Positions 17,175-26,917 of a stretch of DNA of 64,000 nt are shown in pieces. How positions within the stretch are numbered: position 1 is the stretch's first letter; each line of letters starts with the position of its first letter. Where the stretch lies: contig JACKPJ010000005.1 of the NCBI GenBank assembly GCA_024233625.1, forward strand, positions 55,514 through 119,513, written 5' to 3'. The notes under the pieces are model-generated. The model had not been told where the DNA came from. It searched no databases and was given only the letters and a program-made list of their open reading frames with translations. The position numbers and the translations under genes were made by a program. This DNA is from Deltaproteobacteria bacterium. Lineage in GTDB: Bacteria; UBA10199; DSSB01.

Positions 17175-20093
17175 ATGACAGATATTCAAGATCAAAAAGG
17201 ATGGATTCACCTAGCTTATGATGCCGCTAGCGAAGTTGCGGTAGATTTTACTCAAAAGCTCATTAAGGGCTTTGAGCCTTCTCACTTGGAGTATTCAGTA
17301 AACTCTCAACAAACGCAAGGGCCAGAAGCTCATACAACAACAAGTTCAGACCAATATTTATCCTCAACACAGGGACTAAGCACTCTAATTAAGGATAGTC
17401 CCGATGTTTTGAGCCCACTTGGAGTAGGATCCCTATTTCTAACTCAGCCCCATCAAGAGGAGAACAAAAAGCCCATTTTAGATATTATCTACCAAGAAGG
17501 CCAAAACATTAACGAAGGTGCAAAAATTTTTATTACACGCGGTGAGGAAGAATACAGTGCAAAAATTTTTGTAGAAATAGGGATTCTGGCGGGTCTAGCA
17601 GCCCTAGGTGGAGTTAGACTTGCTGCGCAAGGCTTACGCAATATCGGGGCTCGCAAACAAGAAAAGCATTATCAAGAATACACGGAACAAACTCTCACTC
17701 CAATGAAAGAACTCTCCGATCTATTTGAAAAGCAAAGCGCCTCCCCTCAAGAGCGTTTTATGGCTGCAAAATTAATCACTCAACACCTCACGCAATGTTT
17801 AGGTGAGGATATTATCACTCGCATATGTCATGCAGAGACGCTCTATACACTTTATTCAGCTTATTCAGAAATGTCGACTTATGCAGAAATATCACCCTTT
17901 GAAAGAGAGCTTATTTATCATCCTAGTGATGCTCAAAAAAAAGCACTCATGAATTTAAAAAATGACATCACTGCAGCCTTGATAAACAATGCCAAAAGTA
18001 AAGGAGTCTCACTGGACTTGAAAATAGCTCAAGGGATGGCAGCATCAGTATTGCATCAAATAGTTGATCCAAGATTTTTATACTCTTGGGCTGTGGATCC
18101 ACACATTCTGAAAAAATTGGCAGTACCCTCAGACAGCGATAGTTCAACTAGAGAAGTAAAGGGAATTGATGTTATTCAAAGGACAATCAGCAAGATCGTT
18201 TTTTATGGTGCAGAAACTTACTACATGACAACAGACGATAAACAGCGAGGCCAATTTTGGGCAATGGTTGAGGGTCTCACTGAACTGAATCTCCCGGAAG
18301 ATTTGGCTTTTTTAAAGGACGAGGGCTTACTTAACACACTCAGACAGGGCCGAAGACACAGTATCACGCACCCTTTTCAGGTCGACCTTTTAGCGATTTA
18401 CGCTCCTATTTATCAAATCAGCAAAGCAAGTCTAGTCACTCAAGTCGTCACAAACTCCCTAAAAATTAAAATTGCTACAGATCTTGAATTAAATCATTTG
18501 GTTTCTCAAGTCTCTGACTTGAGATCTCAACTCATCCGCTCCATTCAAACCGGAGAAGCAATAAGTCGATCCCATGCTGTTTTAGCTAGTATAGACAATG
18601 ATGCCTACTCAAGACTTCTCAGAGGAGAATTAAACCCAAAAGCCTTTACAGCAGAAGTCATCAGGGTCGCTGTAGATATATTTAAAATAGACCCCAATGA
18701 AGTAGATCCGCATCGCGAGAATTTTATTGCCCGAGCAGAGAAAACCAGGCAAATCATTAGCGTCTTGGCTCCAAAAACAGGCAAGACAGGTTATACAAGC
18801 AAGCTCCCGCTAGACTCTTACATCGAACTCATTGCCATCAGCTCCGATTTAAGTCCAGAGTCTCTCGATGTCGTCGCCGAGATACAGAAATTATTTAATG
18901 CGCAATCTTCTGCTCGCACAAACAGTGAAGCATTTAACAGGGTATTAAGATACCGTCTTGCTGCTTATATACCTGACGATGTTTTCATTCCCGAATTAGC
19001 TAGAGAGGATGGCAATACCCTACAGACAGCTCTTCACACAATTCAAGCAACACGAGCGCTTTTAGCATTTCAAGGTCAGCAAGGAGAAATTTACAGAGAT
19101 GCAAATGCAGGAAATGCCGCTCTAAATCCCGATGAATTAGCAAAAAAATATATTCAAGCGCTGTATCCAAAAAGGCGTCTTGCAGATCCCAATTACATTG
19201 TCATGAGTGATATTGACCTCAAAGACTTGGAAACAAGAATCCAAAAAAACATGACTGCATTAGCACAATTAGAAACAACGCACCCGAGGGCATTCCAACA
19301 ATTGCTTGCCTATGCAGATCAAGCTTCTCCGGGAACTCGAGAGGCTCTGCAAACGGCTGAAGCACGTTCAGAAACAGTCCAAAAACTTCTCAGTCATACT
19401 GAAACTGCTCAAACTTCTTATCAAGAATATATTCATCGCGTTCTTAAAAATGGTCAGCCAAGGGCAGCTCTCAAAATCATACAAGAATTAATCAATGAGT
19501 CTTTTTTCTATCAAAGACCCGGCATGACTGCACTTGCACATTCTTACCCCAAATTTTTAGAGTGGCTTCGGCAAGAAATCTCTAAACCAAAAAGTGATCA
19601 AGAGGAAAATGAGCAAAGACATCTGAAAAGATTATTAGACATGCTTCCTCCAGAAGGAAGTCCTCAAGCAGCAAATTTAGAAGATGCAGCCAGGCTTGAC
19701 TTGCTAATTGGTATATTTGAACAATACCACAGAGCTCCACGAGATAAACAGGACGAAACCGCTCAGCAATTTTTTGGACACTGTGCACTTATGCTAGCAG
19801 GAGATCTTTCAAACTATGAAAGTGATGCAAATATTAGAGAGCATCTTGATCGTTTAATCAATGACATACTCACCCCCATCGCCAATTCAGAAGGTGACAT
19901 CGTGATTAACATACCGAGCCATTTGGGTTTTGGAGATCAGTTAACAATCACAAATACTCATCAACTCAATCATCTTCGGAAAAGAGCTCGCTCTTTTACT
20001 GACTCAACACTTTCTACCCCAGCAACAAGAATTCCAGGAAATGCAATCATTACATTGAAACCACAGAGAAATATACTAAGACCTGGAAGGTAG
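17175..20093 (+). CDS. Large helical protein of unknown function (972 aa)
   Basis: I recognise no family. The start has GGAG 9 nt upstream of ATG 17175. There is no signal peptide. One hydrophobic, Gly/Ala-rich stretch lies at about residues 134-153 (EIGILAGLAALGGVRLAAQG) and could be a membrane helix or a buried helix. The rest is mostly predicted helix with polar low-complexity sequence near the N-terminus (about 40-70) and a basic C-terminal end. It is followed, in convergent orientation after 53 bp, by an equally unfamiliar HExxH protein. Possible roles include a cytosolic scaffold or a secreted effector, but nothing here decides. Confidence 0.75.
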   Translation: MTDIQDQKGWIHLAYDAASEVAVDFTQKLIKGFEPSHLEYSVNSQQTQGPEAHTTTSSDQYLSSTQGLSTLIKDSPDVLSPLGVGSLFLTQPHQEENKKPILDIIYQEGQNINEGAKIFITRGEEEYSAKIFVEIGILAGLAALGGVRLAAQGLRNIGARKQEKHYQEYTEQTLTPMKELSDLFEKQSASPQERFMAAKLITQHLTQCLGEDIITRICHAETLYTLYSAYSEMSTYAEISPFERELIYHPSDAQKKALMNLKNDITAALINNAKSKGVSLDLKIAQGMAASVLHQIVDPRFLYSWAVDPHILKKLAVPSDSDSSTREVKGIDVIQRTISKIVFYGAETYYMTTDDKQRGQFWAMVEGLTELNLPEDLAFLKDEGLLNTLRQGRRHSITHPFQVDLLAIYAPIYQISKASLVTQVVTNSLKIKIATDLELNHLVSQVSDLRSQLIRSIQTGEAISRSHAVLASIDNDAYSRLLRGELNPKAFTAEVIRVAVDIFKIDPNEVDPHRENFIARAEKTRQIISVLAPKTGKTGYTSKLPLDSYIELIAISSDLSPESLDVVAEIQKLFNAQSSARTNSEAFNRVLRYRLAAYIPDDVFIPELAREDGNTLQTALHTIQATRALLAFQGQQGEIYRDANAGNAALNPDELAKKYIQALYPKRRLADPNYIVMSDIDLKDLETRIQKNMTALAQLETTHPRAFQQLLAYADQASPGTREALQTAEARSETVQKLLSHTETAQTSYQEYIHRVLKNGQPRAALKIIQELINESFFYQRPGMTALAHSYPKFLEWLRQEISKPKSDQEENEQRHLKRLLDMLPPEGSPQAANLEDAARLDLLIGIFEQYHRAPRDKQDETAQQFFGHCALMLAGDLSNYESDANIREHLDRLINDILTPIANSEGDIVINIPSHLGFGDQLTITNTHQLNHLRKRARSFTDSTLSTPATRIPGNAIITLKPQRNILRPGR

Positions 20094-20146
20094 TTCAAAA
20101 AATTCATGTCGTTGATTTTTTATAGAAGCTTTTTACAAACTCTTCA

Positions 20147-21562
20147 TCAATGACTCAGTTCAATATGAAGACTCATCGTAATATCTTTCCCCTCATGGTT
20201 GACGCCTAAGGCATAGAGCTTTTTATCCTTTTCATAAATCCTTTTCACTTCAGAAAAGTGTTCCTCTAAAAACTCTCTTTGATTTTTTAGCATATGCAAA
20301 CGCTGAGTATTTAAATCATAATAGAACAACGCTGTTTGCTTATAATCGCTGCTATGCAAGGCATAAACAACACCTTTCCCATAAGAACTGACGCTTAAAA
20401 AACTTGAACTTGGACTTGTCCAAACTCGGGGAGATCCCATGAGATCCTTCTCGGTCACAAAATAAAGCGCTTCTCCTTTTGAGCTAAAATCTCTTTTCAT
20501 TTGATAAACAACAAAATTACCTTCCTGATCATAGCCAGAAATTAATATATTTTGAATAGAACCCAATATTTTTGTATGAATGGGTTTAAAATCTGAGGGT
20601 AATACCGTCCTAATAACATCAGCCACCTGATCCTCTTGATCAAGTCGAAAAGTCACTGTGTCATTTTTCAACTTTCGAGTCATAATCCGATAATCCTTCA
20701 TTCTCTCTCTTTTAAGAATCTTCTGAACTCTGCTTTTACTTAAGTAGAAATAATCCTCTCCTTTAGAAAAACGACTTGGCTTTGAAGAAACAATTTGATC
20801 ATTTTCGCAGATAATATCTGCTTTATGAGTCCAAAGATTTGTCTCTTTTTGTCCCAAATGCTCACATTGGCCAATAGGATCTCTGAGCACAGTATCCACT
20901 CCCGTTGCCCAATCTTCAGAATGATTTGTCGTTGCATAATCACGAGCAAAATCTTGCTTGAATATTTGTCCACTCTCCTCTTGAGAAAATACTCCGTCTC
21001 CTAAATTCTCGTCACAGAGCTCAACCCAGCTAACATCTTTGTACTCATGAATAGTTTGTTGAAGCGCTTTGTTTTGATGTTTATCAAAAGCAAAATCCCA
21101 ATGATGAGCAGTTTCGTGGTTTAATACCCACTCTTCATTATGAGGATCTTGCACACGAATCGTATGGTTATCGGAATGATAGTCTGCAATAGTACCTGCT
21201 TTGAAATGGTTACCTGCTTTTTCATATTCGACTATCTTTGCTTCATTAAATTCATCATGATCCAAAATCGTAAATTCACAAATACCTTGAGTTAAACTAG
21301 GGTCTTTCTTTTGATTGCGCCGAATAAAGTCTGTTACCTGGTTTTTAAACGCAGAGGATTTGTTAAGTTCAATTAAATCACTCGTCGTAATTTTTTGTTC
21401 ACAATAGTCCCTGTTTTTTTGTTTGAGATCACTTTGAGATGTTGAATCATTTTTAGATGTTGCCAAAGAGGAATCAATTTTTTCAAAGCTATCCTGTGTA
21501 TACTGGACAAGGTTGTCCCACGCTCCATGAAGGAGGGAGATCATTTTATTAGATTTTTCCAT
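20147..21562 (-). CDS. Putative zinc metallopeptidase (HExxH) of unknown family
   Basis: This 471-residue protein contains NHETAHHWDF with HExxH at 149-153. About 55 residues later it has FARDYATTNHSEDWATG (205-221). In lethal-factor-like and related gluzincins a YA-x-x-N-x-x-E-D-x-A segment supplies the third zinc ligand, here Glu216. The C-terminal half (about 270-471) is beta-rich with short repeated strands, perhaps a propeller-like fold. There is no signal peptide. The peptidase assignment rests on these motifs; substrate and location are unknown. Confidence 0.75.
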   Translation of the reverse strand: MEKSNKMISLLHGAWDNLVQYTQDSFEKIDSSLATSKNDSTSQSDLKQKNRDYCEQKITTSDLIELNKSSAFKNQVTDFIRRNQKKDPSLTQGICEFTILDHDEFNEAKIVEYEKAGNHFKAGTIADYHSDNHTIRVQDPHNEEWVLNHETAHHWDFAFDKHQNKALQQTIHEYKDVSWVELCDENLGDGVFSQEESGQIFKQDFARDYATTNHSEDWATGVDTVLRDPIGQCEHLGQKETNLWTHKADIICENDQIVSSKPSRFSKGEDYFYLSKSRVQKILKRERMKDYRIMTRKLKNDTVTFRLDQEDQVADVIRTVLPSDFKPIHTKILGSIQNILISGYDQEGNFVVYQMKRDFSSKGEALYFVTEKDLMGSPRVWTSPSSSFLSVSSYGKGVVYALHSSDYKQTALFYYDLNTQRLHMLKNQREFLEEHFSEVKRIYEKDKKLYALGVNHEGKDITMSLHIELSH

Positions 21563-21855
21563 ACCCGGTTCCTTTTGAACCCTTCCCGCGATTTTAGATT
21601 CTAAGTAAAATCCATATTACTTAGACTGTACCCAAATAATTAACATTGCAAAAATTGAGCCAAATGAGGGGATAGTTTTCTTTAATCATTTCAAGGAGAG
21701 AAAAGTCAAAATACTGCAGATAATAAAGAAGTTGTTCACATTATTTCATAATCTAATATTTAACTAGCGTTTAAAAACCCCATTTAAAAAGGGTATAATG
21801 AATATAAAATAAAAATGAGAGGTGAAATAAATACACTTTTTAAAAAAGATGAGGA

Positions 21856-22938
21856 CTACTCTGCAATCAACTTTTGAGTTCTTTTGAGCAAAGCTTCTTT
21901 TTGTTGATGAAAGTTTCTAAGAACAAATAGATAAGTTTGTGAGGGAGATAATATCATTTTCCCAGTTGGATTGACCAGAAACCAAAATGGACTTTCTGTA
22001 TTTACGACTTTATATTCCAAATTTTTTTTTGATTTAAATAGCTCAGGTTTTTTGTCCAATTGAAGAAGATATCTATAATACTGATTGAGGCTTTTTTGAG
22101 TCAATTCGGGACTAAAAAAGAGGCGGTTTCCGGAATCCAGATTGATTAAATTTTCTGACTGCAGCTTGGCTAATTCTTGAAGAAAAGATTCCAAACTAAG
22201 ATACTCAAATTGAAGACTTCTTTGGGCATTTATTTTTTCCCAAGGAATACTTTTAAGTTCCACAACAATCTCTTTCCACTTTTCTTGAGGATAATATGGA
22301 TAGAGATGCGTCAGATAAGATATTTGCAATGAAAAAGCTTTCAACGCAATTAGAGAAGAAGCAAAACTACGTGTGGTTAAATTCCATTGAATCAAAAAAC
22401 GCATTTGCTTGAGTAAAAGTTGATGTACCTCTTCCCAATGGCCTGCCTGAATTTTTTGAAAGAGATATAAGTGTCCAATTTTTGAAAGCTGAATAAGAGA
22501 AAATAAATTCTGACTTGATTGACGAGATTTAAAATCGAAATTTTCTGTATCCACAAAAATGGGATAATCAAGAAATTGAAGATAGGCTTCTACAACTTCT
22601 TTATTTGCGTCAAAAAAAAGTGACAAATCCCTCTGTAAAGATGGTCTCTCTTTCTTAAAAAAATCTTTTTCATCTGCGTTTTCTAAAGAAATAAAAAATT
22701 GATCAATCTCCGGTTTATCGATCAAATTTTCCAAAGCTTTTCTAAAATCATCTTTCTGTATTTTTTTCTTAATGTTATCCCAGGAATTATTTTGCACCTT
22801 TTGGGGTAAGGATAATTCTTCTTGAGTAAAAAGCGGAGGCTCCATTTTGCGCGGCCACAAATTGAAACCAATCCATAAGAGGAAAAGCATTAACAAAGGA
22901 ATGAAAGTAATGAGCAAAATCTTTTTTAAAAGTTTCAC
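21856..22938 (-). CDS. Membrane-anchored protein of unknown function
   Basis: This 360-residue protein has an N-terminal membrane anchor (about residues 5-28, LLKKILLITFIPLLMLFLLW). The remaining part is exterior, helix-rich and Lys/Gln/Leu-rich. No motif is recognised. It stands alone, with a 293-bp upstream AT-rich gap on one side and the acyl-CoA dehydrogenase terminator on the other. Confidence 0.7.
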   Translation of the reverse strand: MKLLKKILLITFIPLLMLFLLWIGFNLWPRKMEPPLFTQEELSLPQKVQNNSWDNIKKKIQKDDFRKALENLIDKPEIDQFFISLENADEKDFFKKERPSLQRDLSLFFDANKEVVEAYLQFLDYPIFVDTENFDFKSRQSSQNLFSLIQLSKIGHLYLFQKIQAGHWEEVHQLLLKQMRFLIQWNLTTRSFASSLIALKAFSLQISYLTHLYPYYPQEKWKEIVVELKSIPWEKINAQRSLQFEYLSLESFLQELAKLQSENLINLDSGNRLFFSPELTQKSLNQYYRYLLQLDKKPELFKSKKNLEYKVVNTESPFWFLVNPTGKMILSPSQTYLFVLRNFHQQKEALLKRTQKLIAE

Positions 22939-22978
22939 TTTATTAACTTACTTTCTTTTTATATGAAAAGAAAGTCAT

Positions 22979-23004
22979 AAAAAAACCCGCTACATAGCGG
23001 GTTT
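22979..23004 (-). terminator. Rho-independent terminator of the acyl-CoA dehydrogenase gene
   Basis: On the minus strand AAACCCGC and GCGGGTTT form an 8-bp stem around TATGTA, followed directly by a T-run. It lies about 30 bp past the stop of the acyl-CoA dehydrogenase gene. Confidence 0.85.
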
Positions 23005-23034
23005 CAAATCATTATAAATTTTCAATGAATCAAA

Positions 23035-24843
23035 CTAGAAAATAACATTGAGTGCAGTTTCGTCACCGCCTTGGATAAGCTTACAACGGGCGGTTGCATG
23101 AGGAAGTATACTGCTCACGAAGTAACGAGCCGTATCGACTTTACCTCTCAAGAACTTGGCTTCGTCATCTTCTTGACAGAGCTTATTTTGAGCTTCTTGA
23201 TCGCCAGCACCTTTTGCTTGATACAGTTCTTCAAGTTTAGTATTTGCCAAAATAGCCTGATCAACCAAGAGCCATGCCAAGGTCACATCCCCTAAAGTAT
23301 AGAGATAATCCACAGCATGCAATTGAGGGTAATTGAAGTTTTTATTCATCGCACATTCACCAAACTTCATCGTGGTTTGAGCGAGTTGATCAGCGTTCTT
23401 TTTAATATTGGCAATTTCGTCTTTAAAAGCTGCATGCTCAGCATTTCCTGCACAAAATTTTGAAATATCTTCGTAATAGTTACGGAAGAGCTCACCAGCG
23501 TTTTGACCAAGTTTACGACCAACTAAGTCAAGAGCCTGAATACCGTTGGTTCCTTCATAAATAGAAGAAATCTTAACATCACGCATATACTGCTCAACAG
23601 GATATTCGGAACAATAACCGTATCCACCATAAGTCTGTACAGCAAGTTCAGTCACTTTAAATCCCATATCGCTACAATAAGCTTTACAGACAGGAATCAA
23701 TAAATCGATTTGACCTTGAAGACGGTTTTTCTTTTCTGCGTCTTGTTCAGCTTCTTTGCGATCTTCCATATAGGCAACATAAAGCAATAATGCACGCATT
23801 CCATCTGAGTAAGCTTTTTGCTTAATCAACATACGCTTGACATCTGGAAACTCGATAATGAGATGTTTACCAAACTGCGTTCGTTCTTTCGCATAGGCAA
23901 GAGCGTTTTCATAAGCTGTGGACGCAATCGCTTGACCTTGAAGGCCGACTGCAAGGCGTGCTTCGTTCATCATCTGGAACATCATTGACATCCCTTTACA
24001 TTGTTTGCCGACCAAATAACCAATACAATTATCATTATCACCAAATGTTAAAGTGGAAGTTGAAGAACCTTTAAGTCCCATTTTATGTTCAATATTAACA
24101 CATTTGACATCGTTGCTTTCACCTAAGCTACCATCGTCGTTGACACGAACTTTAGGAACTACGAAAAGTGAAATTCCTTTGGTGCCTTCGGGATCACCTT
24201 CAACACGAGCCAAAACCAAGTGAATGATATTTTCGGTCACATCATGATCACCACTGGAGATAAAAATTTTGGTCCCTTTAATTTTGTAGTGATCTCCTTC
24301 CTGAACTGCTGAAGTGGTAATATCTCCAACAGCTGAACCTGCCTGAGGTTCAGTCAGACACATGGTTCCTGCCCATTTTCCACCATACATGTTTGGGACA
24401 TACTTTTTAATCAAGTCTTCAGTAGCAAAAGTTTCGATAAGGTGGCCTGAACCGTGAGTTAAACCTGGATACATTGAAAAAGCAATTGATGCACCAATAA
24501 AAAATTCATGCGTGGCTGCTGTAATTGATTCAGGAAGATTAGATCCGCCATAAGTGGGTGCGTTATTCATGGCGAGAAAACCGTTTTCACAAAACTTTTT
24601 GTAAGCTTCTTTATAACCTTCGGGAGTAACAACTTGACCATCAATCATTCGACACCCAACTTCGTCAGATATCTTATTAAGTGGGGCAATTTCATTTTGA
24701 GCAAATTTCAGCGCTTCATTGAGAATAGCGCCAAATTCATCTTGGCCAAAACCCTGATATTTTTCGGTGTTCCCAAGATCTTGCACCTTGAGATAATCAA
24801 ACAAGTTGAATTCCACATCGCGTAAATTGACTTTATAAGACAT
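23035..24843 (-). CDS. Acyl-CoA dehydrogenase
   Basis: This 602-residue flavoprotein belongs to the long acyl-CoA dehydrogenase group with a C-terminal extension. Family blocks are clear: CLTEPQAGSAVGDITTSA in the FAD/substrate region, GTKIFISSGDHD, and near residue 415 YGGYGYCSEYPVEQYMRD followed by ISSIYEGTNGIQ. It would oxidise acyl-CoA to enoyl-CoA and pass electrons to ETF. The chain-length preference cannot be read. The start has GGAGG about 4-5 nt upstream. It is monocistronic, with its own terminator and no other beta-oxidation genes nearby. Confidence 0.93.
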   Translation of the reverse strand: MSYKVNLRDVEFNLFDYLKVQDLGNTEKYQGFGQDEFGAILNEALKFAQNEIAPLNKISDEVGCRMIDGQVVTPEGYKEAYKKFCENGFLAMNNAPTYGGSNLPESITAATHEFFIGASIAFSMYPGLTHGSGHLIETFATEDLIKKYVPNMYGGKWAGTMCLTEPQAGSAVGDITTSAVQEGDHYKIKGTKIFISSGDHDVTENIIHLVLARVEGDPEGTKGISLFVVPKVRVNDDGSLGESNDVKCVNIEHKMGLKGSSTSTLTFGDNDNCIGYLVGKQCKGMSMMFQMMNEARLAVGLQGQAIASTAYENALAYAKERTQFGKHLIIEFPDVKRMLIKQKAYSDGMRALLLYVAYMEDRKEAEQDAEKKNRLQGQIDLLIPVCKAYCSDMGFKVTELAVQTYGGYGYCSEYPVEQYMRDVKISSIYEGTNGIQALDLVGRKLGQNAGELFRNYYEDISKFCAGNAEHAAFKDEIANIKKNADQLAQTTMKFGECAMNKNFNYPQLHAVDYLYTLGDVTLAWLLVDQAILANTKLEELYQAKGAGDQEAQNKLCQEDDEAKFLRGKVDTARYFVSSILPHATARCKLIQGGDETALNVIF

Positions 24844-25092
24844 AAGTCCTCCGTGTTGGACAAAAAAAGAATAATGGTTTAAGTAAATAATTTAGGAATC
24901 TAAAAAGGATAGATCCCCGTATTAATTTATTAGAATCTTTATGCTCAAAAACTGCATATCATTTCTCTAATGCACTTTTTTTCATATGCATTTAGAGTAA
25001 GTAAATTATTGAGCTAAGATCTATTTAAACCATAGTCTTATTTAAATGAAAGCGCAAGAGCTTTTCTAAAAAAAATGAATGGGAGTTCATTC

Positions 25093-26286
25093 ATGTTTTA
25101 TAAAAAAACATTATTTTTCATATATTTATTAACTTCAACCTTTTTTTATTGCAAAATATCTGAAGCTGCATGGCAACAGCAAATTTCCTCATTGGTCCAA
25201 AATGGCGCGGTACTCGCTGTGGATCAAAATGGAAATGTCCTCTATTCACTCAATGCACAAAAGCCTTATGTTCCGGCTTCCACTCTCAAAGTGGCGACCT
25301 CTTTGGCCGCCCTTCAAACTTTAGGAAAAGACTTTCGTTTTAAAACTGAGTTCTTTCTCGATTCACAAAATAATCTCTATGTTAAAGGCTATGGAGATCC
25401 CTTTTTGATCTCTGAAGAATTGTTGCTAATCGCACAACGTCTGCAACAAAAAGGCATCAAAGCTATCCATAACATTTTTTTGGATACGAGCTATTTTGAT
25501 CCCAATGTTGAAATTAGTGGACTGGCGGGTTCGCTCAATCCCTATGACGCTTATAATGGCGCCCTACTTGCCAACTTTAACACGATCAACATCATCAAAA
25601 ATGGAAATGGAAGTATTTCCAGTGCAGAACCCCAAACTCCCATCACAGAAATCACGCAAAAGTTGGCTACTCGTGCCCCTTATGGAAAAAGCCGCATTAA
25701 TGTTGCTGTCCATCGCAAAGAGGCTCCTCTCTATGTGGGATATTTACTCAAAGAATTTTTGCAACAAGTGGCCGTTCCTGTCCGCGGACAAGTCGTTGAA
25801 GCGCCCTTAAGTCCTCAAGCCAAACTATTATATACACATTACTCCACTAAAAATCTTAGTGATGTCTTAAAACCCGCATTGAAGTATTCACAAAATCTCA
25901 TCAACAATCAAATTTTTCTCACGATGGGAGCTGTGAAATATGGAGCCCCCGCGACCGTTGCCAAAGGAAAAAAAGTCTTCACGGACTTTTTGCGCAATCA
26001 AGCAAAACTCGTTCAATTTAATGTTGAAGAAGGTTCAGGCATTTCACGAAAAAATTATCTGACGGCACTGGAGATGGATAAAATCCTCGTGCAGTTTTTC
26101 CCCTACTACTCTCTGCTTCCCGAAAAAAATGACATGTGGGTCAAAACCGGCACCTTGAGTGGAGTTGCTTGTTTAGTCGGCTATTTTAAATCACCCACTC
26201 GAGGTTGGGTCCGCTTTGTAATCTTTCTTAATCAAGGGGCTAATCATCGTGATAGCATCGCCAAAATTTTGAAGACGAATTTGTAA
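25093..26286 (+). CDS. dacB: D-alanyl-D-alanine carboxypeptidase/endopeptidase, PBP4 (S13) family
   Basis: About 397 residues with a signal peptide. All three penicillin-binding motifs of family S13 are present: SxxK in PASTLKVAT (about residue 60), the SxN equivalent in SGISRKN (about 318), and KTGTLSG (about 355). The enzyme trims or cleaves peptidoglycan peptides in the periplasm. I chose ATG 25093 because GGGAG lies 7 nt upstream of it; the ATG 18 bp earlier lacks a good Shine-Dalgarno. The mature protein is shorter than E. coli PBP4, consistent with a reduced domain II insertion. Confidence 0.9.
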   Translation: MFYKKTLFFIYLLTSTFFYCKISEAAWQQQISSLVQNGAVLAVDQNGNVLYSLNAQKPYVPASTLKVATSLAALQTLGKDFRFKTEFFLDSQNNLYVKGYGDPFLISEELLLIAQRLQQKGIKAIHNIFLDTSYFDPNVEISGLAGSLNPYDAYNGALLANFNTINIIKNGNGSISSAEPQTPITEITQKLATRAPYGKSRINVAVHRKEAPLYVGYLLKEFLQQVAVPVRGQVVEAPLSPQAKLLYTHYSTKNLSDVLKPALKYSQNLINNQIFLTMGAVKYGAPATVAKGKKVFTDFLRNQAKLVQFNVEEGSGISRKNYLTALEMDKILVQFFPYYSLLPEKNDMWVKTGTLSGVACLVGYFKSPTRGWVRFVIFLNQGANHRDSIAKILKTNL

Positions 26287-26394
26287 TATCAAACATTTCT
26301 CAATTAACAGACATTGACTTCGTTTGTATTCGAATGTATTCTAAATGAGAAATTTAAATTCAGAAGACAGCTAAACTCTTTGGAGATTAATCAT

Positions 26395-26634
26395 ATGTCA
26401 AAAACCGTCACTTTGAGACTGAAAGAAGAAATCTACGAACGCTTTCGCACATTGGCCGAACGAGAAAATCGTCATCTTTCCAACTTAATCGAGACTCTTG
26501 CTCTTCGCTCTTTAGAAAATGAACAATTTGTTGACGAATTCGAGATGGAAGAAATTCGCAATAATGTTGATCTTAATAAAAGCCTCAAGCGCGGAGTCAA
26601 AGATGCCCAAAGTGGTCGCGGACGTTTCATCTAA
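26395..26634 (+). CDS. Ribbon-helix-helix (CopG-type) antitoxin
   Basis: This is a 79-residue protein. Its N-terminus (KTVTLRLKEEIYERFRTLAE) has the strand and first helix of a ribbon-helix-helix DNA-binding domain, followed by LSNLIETLALRSLE. The acidic then basic C-terminus would wrap the toxin. The start at 26395 has GGAG 9 nt upstream. The 3' end overlaps the toxin gene by 32 nt. Such antitoxins neutralise the partner and repress the operon. Confidence 0.82.
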   Translation: MSKTVTLRLKEEIYERFRTLAERENRHLSNLIETLALRSLENEQFVDEFEMEEIRNNVDLNKSLKRGVKDAQSGRGRFI

Positions 26635-26908
26635 ATTTCGAATTTTCGAAACCAACGAATTTCAAAAGTGTCTCAAAAAACTTTCTGTGTCCCAAATAAA
26701 ATTTATTCAACAAAAGCTCCTTAAATATGCATACCCTCAACTACGACAAGACCCTTTTCTAGGACCCAATATCAAAAAACTCAAAAACTATACACCTAAT
26801 ACCTGGCGTTATCGCATCGCTGATTTTCGCATTTTTTATACCGTTGATCTTAACGAAAAAATTATCTTTATAATTAGTCTCTATCATCGCAAAACAGCGT
26901 ATCGATAG
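26603..26908 (+). CDS. RelE/ParE-family toxin
   Basis: This is a 101-residue protein starting at ATG 26603, with GGAG 6 nt upstream and inside the antitoxin gene. It has the RelE-superfamily layout: an N-terminal F-x-K-x-L-K-K-L helix, then NTWRYRIADFRIFYTVD and a final strand with IISLYHRKTAYR. The basic residues in WRYRIADFR and HRK are those expected to contact RNA in RelE-like ribonucleases. It forms a type II toxin-antitoxin unit with the upstream gene. ggt begins 9 bp downstream on the same strand. Confidence 0.85.
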   Translation: MPKVVADVSSKFRIFETNEFQKCLKKLSVSQIKFIQQKLLKYAYPQLRQDPFLGPNIKKLKNYTPNTWRYRIADFRIFYTVDLNEKIIFIISLYHRKTAYR

Positions 26909-26917
26909 GAAAGCTCT

